Shown here: positions 15,671 to 23,665 of the stretch, one piece after another | Position numbering within the stretch: position 1 is the stretch's first letter | How the letters are laid out: each line of letters opens with the position of its first letter | Source: Cyanobacteriota bacterium | Lineage (GTDB): Bacteria > Cyanobacteriota > Vampirovibrionia > LMEP-6097 | Direction: 5' to 3' | Assembly (NCBI GenBank): GCA_027618255.1 | Contig: JAQCFG010000005.1 | Coordinates: 1 to 54,950 of the forward strand | Length of the DNA: 54,950 nucleotides | Program-made: the position numbers and the translations under genes | Notes under the pieces: model-generated | What the model was told of the DNA's origin: nothing | Seen by the model: the letters and a program-made list of their open reading frames with translations, nothing else | Databases searched by the model: none

Positions 15671-16298
15671 ACCGCTTCTGCAGAACAATAAGATCTGGCT
15701 CACGATAATTAACAATCTGCAAGCCAAGCTCAAGAGCTATGTACTCAAATGTCTTCAAAGAATAAAACGAAGTATGAGTTGAGTCATCCTTATAAAACCA
15801 AGACTTGAATTCATCATAACTTGGACTAAAACGAGTCATCAAGGATAAATAGCCCAATGGTTTTAACAACTTAAGCATCTTCGGAAATTCTTGCATTGGA
15901 TCATAAAAATGCTCCACTACTTCTGTGGCACAAAGCAAATCAAAACTTGCTTCAGAGAAATTATTTATTGCGTAGCAAGGGTCATAAATCTCTACTTGAT
16001 ATGATTGCCTGCCCAAAAGTTCAGCTAGTACTGGATTTGGACCGGAACCATAATCAAGAATCCGTTGCACTTGATAAGGACTAATTGCTTCTTTAATAAA
16101 GGTCTCAAGCATCTTTACATAGCCTTGATCATCAATACTGTTGTGATGAAGATCATAACGAGCTTTCTCTGTTTGAGCATCCAAAAAAAACTCCTGATCC
16201 ATTCCAATAAACAAACAATGCTCGCAATGAAAGTAGCGACGACCATTCTTCAAAGTCGTAGTTTTACTGATGGCTTTGTGACAAATTCGGCAATCCAC
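15666..16298 (-). CDS. Zinc-ribbon plus class I SAM-dependent methyltransferase
   Basis: The 210-residue protein starts with CRIC and CEHC pairs (about residues 3-30), a small zinc ribbon. A Rossmann methyltransferase follows with the SAM motif ILDYGSGPNP (about 82), an acidic end of strand 2 (EIYDP) and FDLLCATEVVEHF. The architecture occurs in methyltransferase type 11/12 proteins of unknown substrate. The start is a GTG, with TATACT ending 6 bases upstream, which predicts a leaderless GTG-initiated mRNA. The membrane protein at 14893 follows in the same direction. Confidence 0.85.
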   Translation of the reverse strand: MDCRICHKAISKTTTLKNGRRYFHCEHCLFIGMDQEFFLDAQTEKARYDLHHNSIDDQGYVKMLETFIKEAISPYQVQRILDYGSGPNPVLAELLGRQSYQVEIYDPCYAINNFSEASFDLLCATEVVEHFYDPMQEFPKMLKLLKPLGYLSLMTRFSPSYDEFKSWFYKDDSTHTSFYSLKTFEYIALELGLQIVNYREPDLIVLQKRL

Positions 16299-16304
16299 AA
16301 CTTT

Positions 16305-16310
16305 AGTATA
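16305..16310 (-). promoter_or_regulatory. -10 box of a leaderless GTG-start promoter
   Basis: TATACT on the minus strand ends 6 bases before the GTG at 16298. Confidence 0.6.
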
Positions 16311-16344
16311 ACGAAACAGGTGATCTTACCTATCAAAAATAAGT

Positions 16345-16380
16345 CAAAATCTACTTTATATGATTAAGGCGCAGATTTTG
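16345..16380 (+). promoter_or_regulatory. Inverted repeat flanking a -10-like sequence, possible operator
   Basis: CAAAATCT (16345-16352) and AGATTTTG (16373-16380) are perfect complements 20 bases apart. TATATGAT lies between them, upstream of the gene at 16400. The layout would suit a dimeric repressor. Confidence 0.35.
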
Positions 16381-16399
16381 GCGTCAAGAAGGGGACCAA

Positions 16400-17170
16400 A
16401 TGAGCATTACAAGCAATTTTTCAACACTAGTCTTAGCATTAACAGCCAGTAACAACGGAGAGGCGCAAGAGACACCCAAAGAACAAACCGGACCAAGACC
16501 TAGTATGTTCACACCACAACCACGTACTTATCTACCTTTCACAAGAAAACCAAATCCAAAACCAGCTGCTCGTTTAAAAGGAAGCATTGAGTTTAAAGAT
16601 GCCCCCACAGATAGTTTCAAATCATTTCCAGACAATGGCAGCCCTGGTGGAATCAAATTGAAAGGTTCAATTGATACGACCAATAAAAAAACAGATGATG
16701 TAATTCAAATCCAATTCCCAGGAAAAACAAGAGCAAATAAATTAGCTAAACAAATCTACAACTCTGTCACCATCAACGATCAAGAAACTGGTGAGAGAAT
16801 CAAATTAGGCACAATCAATCACCGTGAGGCAAATGCATTAATTACTCATCTGGAGAATGACTTTAAAGATGGTGAAGTTGCAAAAACAACAGGCGACAAA
16901 ATAAGTAAATATCTCACAAGCGCTCAAGAAAGACACACAATGTTATTAACCAAATTCAACGAAGGCAAAATCACGGCTGATGAATTCTACAAAGCAAGAA
17001 CTGCTGAATTAAAATTAGGCATGGGCATAAACGAACTCTACAATGAAGAGGCAAAACCACCACAAACCCCTCTAGCAAGAGCATATAGATCCATTGAAAC
17101 CAAAACACCAGAAGAAGCCATTAAACGAGGTGAACCAGTAGCTTCAAAGCAAACCAAGAGTATCTACTAA
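16400..17170 (+). CDS. Hydrophilic protein of unknown function
   Basis: 256 residues, proline-rich over the first 110 residues and helical and charged after that. There are two similar short segments (ARLKGSIEF near 58 and IKLKGSID near 80), a possible internal repeat. No membrane helix; the N-terminus is only weakly hydrophobic. AAGGGGACC precedes the ATG, one of the few first genes here with a ribosome site. Its 3' end overlaps the converging CoA-binding gene by four bases. Confidence 0.6.
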   Translation: MSITSNFSTLVLALTASNNGEAQETPKEQTGPRPSMFTPQPRTYLPFTRKPNPKPAARLKGSIEFKDAPTDSFKSFPDNGSPGGIKLKGSIDTTNKKTDDVIQIQFPGKTRANKLAKQIYNSVTINDQETGERIKLGTINHREANALITHLENDFKDGEVAKTTGDKISKYLTSAQERHTMLLTKFNEGKITADEFYKARTAELKLGMGINELYNEEAKPPQTPLARAYRSIETKTPEEAIKRGEPVASKQTKSIY

Positions 17171-17652
17171 AACTGTCCAGTGCGCAGCATAACCAAAGTA
17201 CAAGCTTCGATAGTTTCAATACCTGCTGCTGCTAACTTAGAAGCAAGTTCCGGGTTTTCTGTATTGGGGTTGAAAATAACTCGTCTTGGCTTGACTTGAA
17301 TAATTTGCTCAATTAAGCCCGAGGATATTTCAGGATTGACATAAACTGCAATAGTATCTATCTCTGTCTCCACAATAGATTCAATAGACTTACTGCAAAA
17401 GTCGGCATTATCCTTAAAGCAACTCTCAACATTCGTTGCGTTTGCTACCTTTGTTAAAGCGACATCACTAGCAAAACTTTGTTTTGCAAGATGTCTCATA
17501 CTTGGGCAGACATTAATGCCAAGTATTTCTTTTAACTTAGGATGAACCGGAATAGGCTGATAGCCCATCTCAGCAAGTAACTTAACAGCCTGATATGAAT
17601 ATCTATCTGTTTTATTCGAAGCTCCTATTACAACTACTTTTCTAATTTTCAT
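17167..17652 (-). CDS. CoA-binding domain protein (YccU/COG1832-like) carrying a 37-residue repeat insertion
   Basis: Rossmann-fold CoA-binding protein: VVVIGASNKTDRYSY at the start, then GYQPIPVHPKLKEILG, later IDTIAVYVNPE and the C-terminal ASKLAAAGIETIEACTLVML. Known members have about 120-140 residues; this one has 161. Residues 53-89 are encoded exactly by P1 repeat copy B, placed between CPSM and IES, where the family has a short loop (PSL...). Without it the protein is 124 residues with an unbroken domain. The repeat starts on a codon boundary and carries no stop. The gene follows the hydrolase gene with a two-base gap in one operon. Confidence 0.85.
   Translation of the reverse strand: MKIRKVVVIGASNKTDRYSYQAVKLLAEMGYQPIPVHPKLKEILGINVCPSMRHLAKQSFASDVALTKVANATNVESCFKDNADFCSKSIESIVETEIDTIAVYVNPEISSGLIEQIIQVKPRRVIFNPNTENPELASKLAAAGIETIEACTLVMLRTGQF
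17386..17496 (-). repeat. P1 palindromic repeat, copy B (111 bp), inside a coding gene
   Basis: Exactly 111 bases (37 codons), ends AGAC/GTCT, about 90 percent alike to copy A by eye. Read with the gene it encodes a peptide starting RHLAKQSFASDV and ending ADFCSKS. Its three hairpins are GACTT/AAGTC, a GCAAC/GTTGC-type arm and GACATC...GCAAAAC/GTTTTGC...GATGTC. Confidence 0.92.
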
Positions 17653-17654
17653 AA

Positions 17655-18608
17655 TTAAGCTGCCAAATACTCTAACATCCGAGATTCTGAGTAAAACAAA
17701 CCATCATCAAAATCAACAAAACCTACATGCCCGCCATAGTCACTTAATTCAAGAGTGATATTGTCATTTTCAGTAGCAGCTTCAAATGGATAAGAATCAT
17801 AATCAACAAAAGGATCGTCCTTTGCTAACAAAATTGCTGTAGGTATAGCAATGTCTTTAATTAGTTTATAAGAGCTGTTCCATTCCAAATATTCAGCAAA
17901 AGTCTTCTTCTCATATTGTTTTTGAAAGCGTTCAAAAAAATCAGGGAAGCTTCTGACTTTAAATAAGTCAAAAATATCGAGATCATAAGGAAGATTGTAT
18001 CTAAACTGCCAAAGTCTCTTACAAAGCATAATCAAAAAACCAAATAAGTAAGCCCTATTCTTTGGTTCATGCAACTCAGCAATAGTTGTTGTCAAGTCAA
18101 GGGTTGGCGAAACCACATAGGCGCTCGCAAGCCTGTCACTGACAGCATTGGCTCCCAAGCCAAGATAACGCAAAACGACATTGCCACCAGTACTGTAACC
18201 AACCAGATGAATTTTTTGATAATTAGCTTCACCAATAATCTTGTCGATGACCACGTCCATATCTTCTTGTTGACCAACTTCAATCAAATAAGTCTTACTA
18301 AGATCGCCACTACAACCTCGATAATTAAAAACTACAACATCATAGTTTGCTGCATTTAAAGCATTAACAACAGACTGAACATATATGCGTTTGGAAGAAC
18401 TTTCAAAACCATGACAAAGAACTACTAGTGATCCAGAATTAACGCAAGACCAATCAAGGTCAATAAAATCACCGTCGGGTGTAGGCAGCTTTTCTCTTTG
18501 ATAATGTACTTCTTTGACTGGTCTAAATAATCTAGCAAATGAGGTATTAACAAACGCGTTTTTAAATATTGAATGAGGTACTTGGTATTTTGAAATGATT
18601 TCGACCAT
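17655..18608 (-). CDS. Alpha/beta hydrolase, YheT family
   Basis: 317 residues. The hydrolase core shows the oxyanion strand VVLCHGFESS (about 62), NYRGCSG, the nucleophile elbow GYSTGGNV (Ser near 150), the acid in AKDDPFVDY (about 265) and the catalytic His in GGHVGF (about 295), the order seen in YheT/EMB8-like esterases. The substrate is unknown. It leads a two-gene unit with the CoA-binding gene. TAAAAT ends 6 bases before the ATG with no ribosome site, so it is probably leaderless. Confidence 0.9.
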   Translation of the reverse strand: MVEIISKYQVPHSIFKNAFVNTSFARLFRPVKEVHYQREKLPTPDGDFIDLDWSCVNSGSLVVLCHGFESSSKRIYVQSVVNALNAANYDVVVFNYRGCSGDLSKTYLIEVGQQEDMDVVIDKIIGEANYQKIHLVGYSTGGNVVLRYLGLGANAVSDRLASAYVVSPTLDLTTTIAELHEPKNRAYLFGFLIMLCKRLWQFRYNLPYDLDIFDLFKVRSFPDFFERFQKQYEKKTFAEYLEWNSSYKLIKDIAIPTAILLAKDDPFVDYDSYPFEAATENDNITLELSDYGGHVGFVDFDDGLFYSESRMLEYLAA

Positions 18609-18614
18609 TAACTA

Positions 18615-18620
18615 ATTTTA
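18615..18620 (-). promoter_or_regulatory. -10 box of a leaderless promoter for the hydrolase gene
   Basis: TAAAAT on the minus strand ends 6 bases before the ATG at 18608. A second -10 (TAAAAT, 18655-18660) on the plus strand nearby serves the small RNA. Confidence 0.6.
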
Positions 18621-18666
18621 ACCTGATTATTAGCGTTATTACTGAAGCTTATAGTAAAATCTAATT

Positions 18667-18812
18667 ACGGGAAAACCTCAGCTTGGTTGTTAGACTGGAG
18701 AGTTTAATAATTTGATGGTGGCAAGTACTAGCCTAATCGATCCGCAAGGAACGTGTCGTAAGACTTAATACCAGGCTCTCATTGTGGGACCAAAGGAAAT
18801 CTTAGGTCCCTA
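18667..18812 (+). ncRNA. Candidate small structured RNA, family not assigned
   Basis: A plus-strand unit with no ORF lies between two minus-strand genes. It has a -10 box (TAGTAAAAT, ending 18660), about 145 transcribed bases and a strong terminator. Inside are a long-range GAGAG/CTCTC pairing and small hairpins: GGC...GCC, TCC-GCAA-GGA and GTC-GTAA-GAC, the last two with GNRA loops. I tested it by eye against SRP RNA (no matching domain IV), tmRNA and RNase P RNA without a fit. 6S RNA remains possible but is unproven. Confidence 0.6.
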
Positions 18813-18819
18813 TTTTTTT
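18786..18819 (+). terminator. Rho-independent terminator of the small RNA
   Basis: GGGACC, a 13-base loop, GGTCCC, then TA and seven T. The T-run is on the plus strand only, which fixes the direction of the RNA. Confidence 0.85.
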
Positions 18820-19207
18820 ACTTCACTAAGTTCTTCAAGCTCTGCTTAAAAATCTTGCGAGCTTCCTTGGCTTCTTCGATGCTCACTTTATAATCAAGCT
18901 CGTGAGCAGCCAAATTGCGCATACGGTGGAATTTCCAAAGCTCTTTCTCATTATCAAAACGTTTGGCTACCTTATTAAGAGTTTCGGCTGCAGTAGATTT
19001 TTTACCATCGCTCATTTGTTGAACTGTTGCTACTAGTATTTTATGCGACTCCATTAAAGAATGATTTGGTTCAAGTTTGCTGGTGCGTTGAATCTTAGCA
19101 CAAGACTCTTTGACAAGCTCTTCTGGAAGATATTTTGTTCTGGTTACAAAATAAAACGCCAAGGCACCAAGACAAACAATAGTAACTGCAAGAATTAAAT
19201 AAAGCAT
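18818..19207 (-). CDS. Single-pass membrane protein of unknown function
   Basis: 129 residues: an N-terminal membrane anchor (about 2-22, LYLILAVTIVCLGALAFYF) followed by a charged, helical soluble domain. No recognised family. TAGAAT at 19214-19219 ends 6 bases before the ATG, another leaderless arrangement. Its stop codon overlaps the end of the small-RNA terminator tract on the other strand. Confidence 0.7.
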   Translation of the reverse strand: MLYLILAVTIVCLGALAFYFVTRTKYLPEELVKESCAKIQRTSKLEPNHSLMESHKILVATVQQMSDGKKSTAAETLNKVAKRFDNEKELWKFHRMRNLAAHELDYKVSIEEAKEARKIFKQSLKNLVK

Positions 19208-19213
19208 GTGGAT

Positions 19214-19219
19214 ATTCTA
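19214..19219 (-). promoter_or_regulatory. -10 box of a leaderless promoter for the 129-residue membrane protein
   Basis: TAGAAT on the minus strand ends 6 bases before the ATG at 19207. Confidence 0.6.
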
Positions 19220-19577
19220 ACTGATAATCAAGCGATTAATTGTTTAAGTGAAGATTCAATATCTACTCGCTCTGCACCATTAACACTGCAGTCAAAGACC
19301 ACAAAGAACCCAAAACTAAATTCAATTTACTTTTGGCTTGTACGCGCAAAGATAAATTTATCGACGAGTCGCTACTATCCGAGATTCTTGAAACAACCAT
19401 TGTTTACCATCCTTTTGTGAAATCTTAAGGAATAATAACATAGGTAGACTAACCCAGGTAAACTACGCTATACAGGATCCAAGAGTCATAAAGACAGATT
19501 TCTAGATCAAATAGCCTAGAACTATAGCCAATTTACTCAACAATGTAGCCTAACTACATGAGAACTCAATAGGCTAG
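19220..19577. other. Gene-poor stretch, possible decayed coding sequence
   Basis: About 360 bases without a gene I can support. One plus-strand frame (about 19250-19427) is open and reads like protein (for example KFNLLLACTRKDKFIDE) but has no start codon. It may be the tail of a lost gene. The rest shows no clear structure. Confidence 0.4.
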
Positions 19578-21158
19578 CTAGGGCATTTATTTAATAGTGA
19601 AGCCCTCACAATAATTCTGACGCTGATTCTAGTTTCTGGCCAATTAATGGCTAGTGCGGCCTTAAAAAACCTTGTCCCCGTTGACATAATTGACTCAACC
19701 AACCTAGGTCTAGATTTACAAATTGTTGAAGATGATAAATCACTTGATCTAAGTATTCAACCAGAGTTACAGTTTCAAGTTAGACCAAATTCTCTACATG
19801 TCTCTGATAGCAAAAGTGCTGCATTTAAGATGGATGTTTTTGTGATCCAAGCTGATGGTAGTCGAGAATTTATAGCGAGTCAAAATACCACTATTTCAAA
19901 AAACAAATCGAAGAATTTAAAACGTTTTACTCTGACACTCGACTCTAGTTCACTAGAAAACGGAATCAATAATTGAGAACTTGAACTCTTTAATACCGAA
20001 GGGGCGCTTACTAATCTTTACTCACTTGAACTTCAAGGTTTTAATAAACCAAGTAGATCACTAGATCCTTTAGATCTTGGCTTACCGACTGGTCTTGGCT
20101 CCATTGCCGAATGCACAAATACTGAGTTTGGTGATTGTCAATTAGATTATTTCTTCCGCAAAGTTAGTTTTGAAGTCAGCAAAAAAACTCAAGCGCAAAC
20201 TAAATTAATCAAAGACGACGGACAATATATAGTAGTAATTCCTTTTGCATCTGGTAGTGTTGTTAAATCAAAACGTTTCACTCAGCAAACAGTACTAGAA
20301 CCAGACATAATTACAAACGGCAACTTGCAAATAGTGCCAAGTGCATTGCGAAATAACCTAACTGATGGTCTATTTGAATATGACGGTAATGGATTATTTT
20401 TTACAGTTGGTACAAATAGAATTGATTTAACAACAGTGAGTCAAGGTCTAACGGGACCAGCAGGTCCAATAGGAGCACAAGGTCCAATAGGAGCACAAGG
20501 TCCAGCTGGGTCAACAGGCACCACAGGATCAACTGGAGCTCAAGGACCAGTAGGCGCAACTGGAGCACAAGGTCCATCTGGAGTAGCCAATCTAGACACA
20601 GCCTTTATCAATAATGGTGGTGCTCTTGGTAGCTTCACTATCAACGGTGATTTATTTATTCCCAACGCAGCAATTGACGGCTATGTACTCGGCACAGACG
20701 CTAACGGCAAAGCTAGCTGGCAAGCACCAAAGCTACCTAGTTTATTTACAGCCACCAGTACAACAACTCAAGTCATGACAGACACTAGCTTTACTGACGT
20801 ACCAGGCATGAGCATAGGCTCAGTAACTATTGTGACGGGAGATATACTGAGAGTTAGCTTCTCTGGTTCATACACCGTCAATGGCACCAAGGATGACTCA
20901 TACTCAAGGTTACGTTTTACTTTCAATAGCACAGCCATTGGACCAATACTTTCTGTTGTCAATGTCACAAAAGACACCGACACCTATGGACCAGCACATA
21001 TAATGATGCTCAAATGTGGTATCGGCGCTGGAGAAATTGCTCCAGGTACTTATACTGTCAAACTGCAAGCCTTAGCTGACGCTGATCAAGGTACTGTCTC
21101 TCTGACTTTTGGTCCTGGTAGCGAAGAATATGACCTTTATGCAGAAGTCCTTCGATAA
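19578..21158 (+). pseudogene. Collagen-like exported protein gene, broken by an in-frame TGA and lacking a start
   Basis: Two ORFs (19647-19976 and 20325-21158) are in one frame. The sequence between them is open except for a single TGA at 19974-19976, in the context INN-stop-ELELF where TGG would give Trp. Upstream of the ATG at 19647 the frame encodes a typical signal-peptide core (LTIILTLILVSG...MASA) but has no start codon before a TAG at 19575. The intact product would be about 500 residues: a beta-rich N-terminal part, a collagen-like block of about 14 Gly-x-y triplets (G-PAG-PIG-AQG...), and a C-terminal beta domain as in phage or bacterial fibres. TGA is a normal stop in neighbouring genes, so decay is the likeliest explanation. 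Confidence 0.7.
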
Positions 21159-21163
21159 GGAAA

Positions 21164-23020
21164 CTACTTCAACATCAACTTGGTTACAAGAGCATTATAG
21201 TTTTGCATATCTTCTATTGCTGAACCTTCAAGTAAAAGAGCTTGATCATAAATCAAGTTCATATAGTCTTGAGCTTCACCAGATTCAAGCAAAGCATTCA
21301 ACTTGGTTATTAACGCATGCTTTGAATTAAGCTCAAGCACTCTCTTTGACTTAGGTATAGCCTGATTTGCATTTTTATAAATACGTTCCATATTTGCGCT
21401 GATATCATTTTCGTTAGCAACCAAACAAGCGACTGTTTCAACCAATCGATCAGAGAATTTCACATCAGAAACTTTGTCTTTGAGCTGATCTTTAAAACTA
21501 GTAAGAAGATCTTTATACTCTTCAGTCTTGGCTTCAACTTCTTTATCATCATCGTCAAGCTTGATATCTCCCTTGGTAGCAGACTTAAATTTCTTTGCTT
21601 TAAAATCTGTACCAGAACTCACAACCCACTCATCAATTGGATCAGTCATAAATACAACCTCTATATCTTTAGCCTTAAGCGCTTCAAGATACGGAGAGTT
21701 TTCAAGATTCACTCTAGAATCACCAGTAATGTAATAAATCTCATCACTTGAATTTCTATCAACATAGTCTTGTAAAGAGATAGACTCACCAGTCTCAGTC
21801 TTGGTTGTTTCAAACATCAAAAGACTCATAATCTTGTCTTTATTAGCAAAATCAGTGTGAACACCTTCTTTAATTATTTTGCCAAACTGGGCATACCATT
21901 TTTTGTAATCATCAAACTTGCTTTTTTTGAGCTTCTCCAACTCCGACAATATTTTTTTACCAAGATTCTTTTTAATTGCAGCAACCCTTGGGTTTTGTTG
22001 CAAAATTTCACGAGATACATTCAAAGGCAAATCCTGAGAATCAACCAAGCCACGCACAAAACGTAAGTATTGAGGCAAAAGCAATTCTGGCTCAGAACTT
22101 ATAAAGACCTTGTTTATATATAGTTGCAAACCTTTTTGACTATCAGGCATGAACATCTCCATTCCCGCGCTCTGAGGGAAATACAGAAGAGCCGTGTATT
22201 CATTAGTACCTTCAGCATTGTAGTGAAGATGATGAATTGGATTGGTAAAATCATGGCTTAGATGTTTATAAAACTCATTGTACTCATCATCAGTAATCTC
22301 TGATTTATTTTTAGTCCAAAGAGCTTTTTGTGAATTCATTAGCTCCCAAAGAGTTTCATTTTTCTCGTCATCAATCGTTTCAAATTTAATTGGAAATTCT
22401 ATAAAATCAGAATATTTTTTAACTATTGATCTAATTTTGTAATCCTGTAAATATTCATCAAACTCTTTACCTTCTTTAAGCTTGAGAGTGATTTTGGTAC
22501 CATTGCGAAAATCAAGATCATCCTTAGGCTGAATCTCATATTCACCAGTACCAGTTGAAGTCCAAACTAACCCTTGATCTTCACCAGCTTTTTTAGTTTC
22601 CAGGCTCAATTCAGCAGCAACGATAAATGCTGAATAAAATCCAACTCCAAATTGACCAATCAACTCAGCACTATTATTCTGAGCCTTAATTTTCTCCAAA
22701 AACTCTTTAGTACCAGACTTAGCAATAGTACCAAGGTTATTAATCAAGTCATCTTGACTCATTCCAATGCCATTGTCTTGAATACTGATTGTTCTTGCTT
22801 CTTTATCTATAGCAATAAATATCCCAAGCTCACCGTCACCAAGCAAGTCTTTGTTCGTTAAAGCCTCAAAACGTAATTTGGAAATCGCATCTGCGGAGTT
22901 AGAAATCAACTCTCTTAAAAATATATCTTTATTAGAATAAAGAGAGTTAATTACCAGGTCTAATACCTGATCGACTTCTGCCTCAAATTTATATTTGCTA
23001 CCACTTGTTTTAGTTACCAT
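21164..23020 (-). CDS. htpG: Chaperone HtpG (Hsp90)
   Basis: ATP-dependent dimeric chaperone, 618 residues, full length for the family. The N-terminal GHKL ATPase domain shows FLRELISNSADAI (about 35), DNGIGM (about 82) and GQFGVGFYSAF (about 120). The middle-domain motif LPLNVSREILQQN lies near 335, and the C-terminal dimerisation region is complete. TACAAT ends 9 bases before the ATG. No neighbours share its function; the CDGSH gene is read towards it from 23320 on the same strand and ends 51 bases before htpG begins. Confidence 0.97.
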   Translation of the reverse strand: MVTKTSGSKYKFEAEVDQVLDLVINSLYSNKDIFLRELISNSADAISKLRFEALTNKDLLGDGELGIFIAIDKEARTISIQDNGIGMSQDDLINNLGTIAKSGTKEFLEKIKAQNNSAELIGQFGVGFYSAFIVAAELSLETKKAGEDQGLVWTSTGTGEYEIQPKDDLDFRNGTKITLKLKEGKEFDEYLQDYKIRSIVKKYSDFIEFPIKFETIDDEKNETLWELMNSQKALWTKNKSEITDDEYNEFYKHLSHDFTNPIHHLHYNAEGTNEYTALLYFPQSAGMEMFMPDSQKGLQLYINKVFISSEPELLLPQYLRFVRGLVDSQDLPLNVSREILQQNPRVAAIKKNLGKKILSELEKLKKSKFDDYKKWYAQFGKIIKEGVHTDFANKDKIMSLLMFETTKTETGESISLQDYVDRNSSDEIYYITGDSRVNLENSPYLEALKAKDIEVVFMTDPIDEWVVSSGTDFKAKKFKSATKGDIKLDDDDKEVEAKTEEYKDLLTSFKDQLKDKVSDVKFSDRLVETVACLVANENDISANMERIYKNANQAIPKSKRVLELNSKHALITKLNALLESGEAQDYMNLIYDQALLLEGSAIEDMQNYNALVTKLMLK

Positions 23021-23071
23021 GTGCTAACCATTGTAAAGAAGTCAAGTGCTGAAAGTCAAGCCCAATGAGCC

Positions 23072-23320
23072 TTAAGCCCACGAGTGAGCACCATCACAGA
23101 AAGCACCCTTACCAGATTTACGACAAGCGCACATTGCATAATTTTTAGAAGTTGGTATATCCACTATTTGTGGCGCCATCCCTGTAGCTTTACTTGAGTG
23201 CGATCCATCACAAAAAACTCCCTTGCTAGACCAGCCACAAGTGCAGTAAGCAACTTTGCTACCAGCTTCAAGTGCTTCAAAGACAGGCGAGTTTGGTAAA
23301 TTAGGATTTTTCAAATTCAT
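23072..23320 (-). CDS. Tandem CDGSH iron-sulfur protein
   Basis: The 82-residue protein has two mitoNEET-type motifs: CTCGWSSKGVFCDGSH (about residue 27) and CACRKSGKGAFCDGAH (about 63). Each binds a 2Fe-2S cluster with three Cys and one His. Small two-motif CDGSH proteins are common in bacteria and are proposed to act in electron transfer or cluster handling. No signal peptide. P1 repeat copy E begins 10 bases upstream of the start, so its promoter lies in or beyond the repeat. It is upstream of htpG on the same strand. Confidence 0.92.
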   Translation of the reverse strand: MNLKNPNLPNSPVFEALEAGSKVAYCTCGWSSKGVFCDGSHSSKATGMAPQIVDIPTSKNYAMCACRKSGKGAFCDGAHSWA

Positions 23321-23329
23321 TTATTTATT

Positions 23330-23440
23330 AGACTTACTGCCAAAGTCCCCTTTATCTTCACTAACGGAACTAGTGCTTCGCAGCGTTCCGACCTTTTGTG
23401 TATCGACATCACTAGCAAAACAGAGTTTTGCAGTATGTCT
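23330..23440 (+). repeat. P1 palindromic repeat, copy E (111 bp)
   Basis: Ends AGAC/GTCT, exactly 111 bases, same outer hairpins as copies A and B, but the central arm is replaced by GGAAC/GTTCC. On the minus strand, in the copy-B frame, all 37 codons are open and encode a related peptide (RHTAKLCFASDV at the start, DFGSKS at the end). Confidence 0.88.
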
Positions 23441-23497
23441 ATATCCTAACAAAATATTAGTTAAAAGCATTTTATTGAGAAGCTTTCTCAAAGTATT

Positions 23498-23608
23498 AGA
23501 CCTGTTTCGAAACACAGTTTCGATGTACAGGTCGCTCAAAAAAAGGTAGCAACCGCGCGGAATGCGCGTGTTGCCTTTGGAGATAATTCCGACTTTCAAA
23601 ACAAGTCT
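23498..23608 (-). repeat. P1 palindromic repeat, copy D (111 bp)
   Basis: Opposite orientation to copy E, 57 bases away, and nearly identical to copy C. Read on the plus strand in the copy-B frame all 37 codons are open (RPVSKHSFDV at the start, DFQNKS at the end). The 57 bases between E and D hold a small palindrome (GAGAAGCTTTCTC) but no gene. Any ORF drawn through E and D comes from the repeats. Confidence 0.9.
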
Positions 23609-23638
23609 ATTGAAGATGGAGCAATAGTACTTGATGGT

Positions 23639-23659
23639 TATACCCAGGTGGGGTATAAT
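23639..23659 (+). promoter_or_regulatory. Probable CsoR-type operator overlapping the -10 box
   Basis: TATACCC-AGGTG-GGGTATA (23639-23657) is a perfect 7-bp inverted repeat with a G/C core and AT ends, the general shape of CsoR/RcnR operators. The -10 box TATAAT (23654-23659) is built into its right arm, and the regulator's ATG follows 6 bases later. Binding there would block its own promoter. Confidence 0.65.
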
Positions 23660-23665
23660 CGAATA

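Noticed and set aside
18667-18812. SRP (4.5S) RNA identity for the small RNA
   Set aside because: The TCC-GCAA-GGA hairpin recalls the SRP tip, but the conserved asymmetric-loop bases next to it do not match.
19208-19420. A 70-codon plus-strand ORF divergent from the 129-residue membrane protein
   Set aside because: Its GTG start overlaps the leaderless promoter and start of the minus-strand gene, and the composition is not protein-like.
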